Assembly (NCBI GenBank): GCA_900317215.1 | Contig: ONFW01000092.1 | Coordinates: forward strand, 1-14,502 | Direction of reading: 5' to 3' | From: an uncultured Eubacteriales bacterium | Lineage (GTDB): Bacteria; Bacillota; Clostridia; Oscillospirales; Acutalibacteraceae | Length of the DNA stretch: 14,502 nucleotides | Shown here: positions 12,986-14,502 of the stretch, piece by piece | Layout: each line of letters starts with the position of its first letter | Position numbering within the stretch: the first letter of the stretch is position 1 | Program-made: the position numbers and the translations under genes | Notes under the pieces: generated by a model | What the model saw: only the letters and a program-made list of their open reading frames with translations | Told to the model about the DNA's origin: nothing | The model's database searches: none

Positions 12986-14502
12986 ATGTTCAGCAAAGAC
13001 AGCCTGAAAAACAAATTCGGCAGTTTTGTCCAGAAAACAACAGAAGTAAACAGACAGTTTACAGAAAGTGTATCCAACAGGAAAATCAATAATACTCCCG
13101 TTGATACCCAGAATCACACAATGTATGAGGTGTTTTGTCCCTTTGGTGCCAAACAGTTTGTTCTAACAGAAAGTACGCTGATAATTGATGGAATGGAGTA
13201 TCCCTATCCATGTCTGACAAGAATCAATCTTATCAATCCTCCCTCTAATCTGACAAACGGGGTAGCCCAGACAGGCTATAACGGTAAAATCTTTAATCTT
13301 GCATTTGGTATTGGTCAGGGAGAACAATTCCTGAAAATGATGGATTATGCCAATGAACAGATAGATCAGGCTCATGGAGTGACCAAAGACTACAAGTATC
13401 TGCTGAACTGCGGCACCAACACAAAGATAGAGGTGTATGAGGATTACCTTATTCTTCACCAATACAAAGAGGGTGTTACCGCCGTTGTCGGAAATTTCAC
13501 CGCAGGAGGTTCTACAGGTAATATCATGATGTTTTCTGATATTGCCGTCCGGCTGGAACAGGATAACACCGGCAGAACATTCATTTTCCTGACTTCCCAG
13601 GGAAATACCACACAGCTTCCTTTGACCCCGGAGGATGAGCCAAAGGCACAGGAGATCATCAGTTATATCAACTCAGTCAAAACAGAACAAAGCAACGCCG
13701 AACCGGAATTTATCAATGAAATATGGGAACCCATTGTTCCTTCTGTCCGTGAATTTCCCTTGGGAGATAAAAAAGTAGTAGTTACTGCTGGAATGGATGC
13801 CTTTAACAGCTACCGCAACACATTTCGTGATCTTGCCAAAAAATTCTCCGACGCCGCAAAAGCAGAGTATTTCAAGAGAGTAAAGAATCTTATCACATAT
13901 CTGGAATTTTTTCCGAAGATCTATTACAAGTATATCGACGCACTCTGCACAAAAGCTATGGACATCTTCATTTCAGAGGGTATCTGGACTGTAACAAAGG
14001 AATCCTTTGAAGAAACTCATATTCAGAATTACCATGAAGCCATTGATGAATTTGAGATAACCATTCAAAGTATAGAATTGACTTTACAAAAGAACGTTTC
14101 TTCGGCAACAAGGTTTACTCGTTTTGTTCCTCATCTTGTCGGCGGTGGTTTTGGTGTTAAAGGTGCTGCAAAGGGCATATTGCAGGCAGAAGCATTCAAT
14201 CTTGTCCGTGATGGTGTTGAAAAAGGTCTTGTCAAAAACGCAAGTCAGATCAGCATTCCACAGCAGGAAGAATTATACGGCAGAATAAAACCCGATAACC
14301 TGTTCATTCATGTTTATAATGACTACTGGAGAATCTTTATTTCCATTGTAACCGAATTAAGAAACAACGGAAAAGACATCTGGTTCCCCTCGGATGAACA
14401 GGCAAACCGAGTAAAAAACATCTTTACAAATATGTCCAATCCCAATTTCCCCCAGAACAGAAAACTGGAAGCCTTTATCAGCATTCTTACAACATTTCCA
14501 TA
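12986..14502 (+). CDS. Large protein of unknown function with two PH-like domains (cut by window end)
   Basis: Open for 505 codons from ATG 12986 (AAGGAG 8 nt before) to the window edge, 22 nt after the glycosylase-like gene, hence the third gene of the operon. I do not recognise the family. Residues 1-45 are polar and basic. About 46-127 (YEVFCPFGAKQFVLTESTLIIDG... ending in a helix FLKMMDYANEQI) and 137-231 (KYLLNCGTNTKIEVYEDYLILH... FSDIAVRLE... ending KAQEIISYINSV) each read as a beta-rich module closed by a helix, as in bacterial PH/DUF4429-like domains. About 250-370 is mainly helical. Residues 380-400 form a glycine-rich hydrophobic stretch (HLVGGGFGVKGAAKG) that could insert into or contact a membrane. 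Domain names are inference from pattern. The C-terminus is unseen. Confidence 0.75.
   Translation, partial: MFSKDSLKNKFGSFVQKTTEVNRQFTESVSNRKINNTPVDTQNHTMYEVFCPFGAKQFVLTESTLIIDGMEYPYPCLTRINLINPPSNLTNGVAQTGYNGKIFNLAFGIGQGEQFLKMMDYANEQIDQAHGVTKDYKYLLNCGTNTKIEVYEDYLILHQYKEGVTAVVGNFTAGGSTGNIMMFSDIAVRLEQDNTGRTFIFLTSQGNTTQLPLTPEDEPKAQEIISYINSVKTEQSNAEPEFINEIWEPIVPSVREFPLGDKKVVVTAGMDAFNSYRNTFRDLAKKFSDAAKAEYFKRVKNLITYLEFFPKIYYKYIDALCTKAMDIFISEGIWTVTKESFEETHIQNYHEAIDEFEITIQSIELTLQKNVSSATRFTRFVPHLVGGGFGVKGAAKGILQAEAFNLVRDGVEKGLVKNASQISIPQQEELYGRIKPDNLFIHVYNDYWRIFISIVTELRNNGKDIWFPSDEQANRVKNIFTNMSNPNFPQNRKLEAFISILTTFP

Overview
The window looks like the chromosome of a low- to moderate-GC, endospore-lineage Firmicute, most likely a gut clostridium of the Ruminococcus/Oscillospiraceae kind. 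This rests on the gene order mraZ-rsmH-ftsL-like-class B PBP, a spoVAE gene next door, AGGAGG-type ribosome sites, and a Tn916-family integrase/excisionase pair. The genus is an inference.

Region 1 (1-5587) is core chromosome. A division and cell-wall operon runs on the minus strand: mraZ (3759 to 3340), rsmH, an FtsL-like bitopic protein, then a class B penicillin-binding protein whose C-terminus lies beyond base 1. Its promoter (TTGCAA-17-TATAAT) is followed by a ladder of MraZ-type boxes with a strict 10-base period, so autorepression by MraZ is likely. Divergent from it is spoVAE, a spore DPA-channel subunit. spoVAE converges on ychF, and a perfect 16-bp hairpin between them can stop transcription from both sides.

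Region 2 (about 5588-14502, right end not in the window) is an integrated mobile element that begins just upstream of the ychF start. Its minus-strand module reads: small ORF, 796-residue primase-helicase, Tn916-type Xis, then tyrosine integrase. The integrase has its own promoter, set inside a large palindrome that may also block read-through from xis. In the leader of this operon, the opposite strand carries a promoter and an intrinsic terminator about 80 nt apart. That is the layout of a countertranscribed RNA controlling replication genes, and it is the most interesting regulatory signal here.

The plus-strand side carries three helix-turn-helix regulators. One (10495-11070) faces the replication operon. 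The other two (11749 to 11429 on minus, 11898-12140 on plus) form a divergent CI/Cro-like switch with three evenly spaced operators (ACAG-N5-CTGT). The plus arm of the switch drives an overlapping operon: the Cro-like gene, a helix-hairpin-helix DNA-glycosylase-like protein with an exact endonuclease III-type iron-sulfur motif but apparently no catalytic lysine, and a long protein (505 or more residues, cut by the window edge) with two putative PH-like domains and a glycine-rich hydrophobic segment. These last two genes are the best candidate for an undescribed accessory (possibly defence) system. No conjugation, capsid or relaxase gene is visible in this window.
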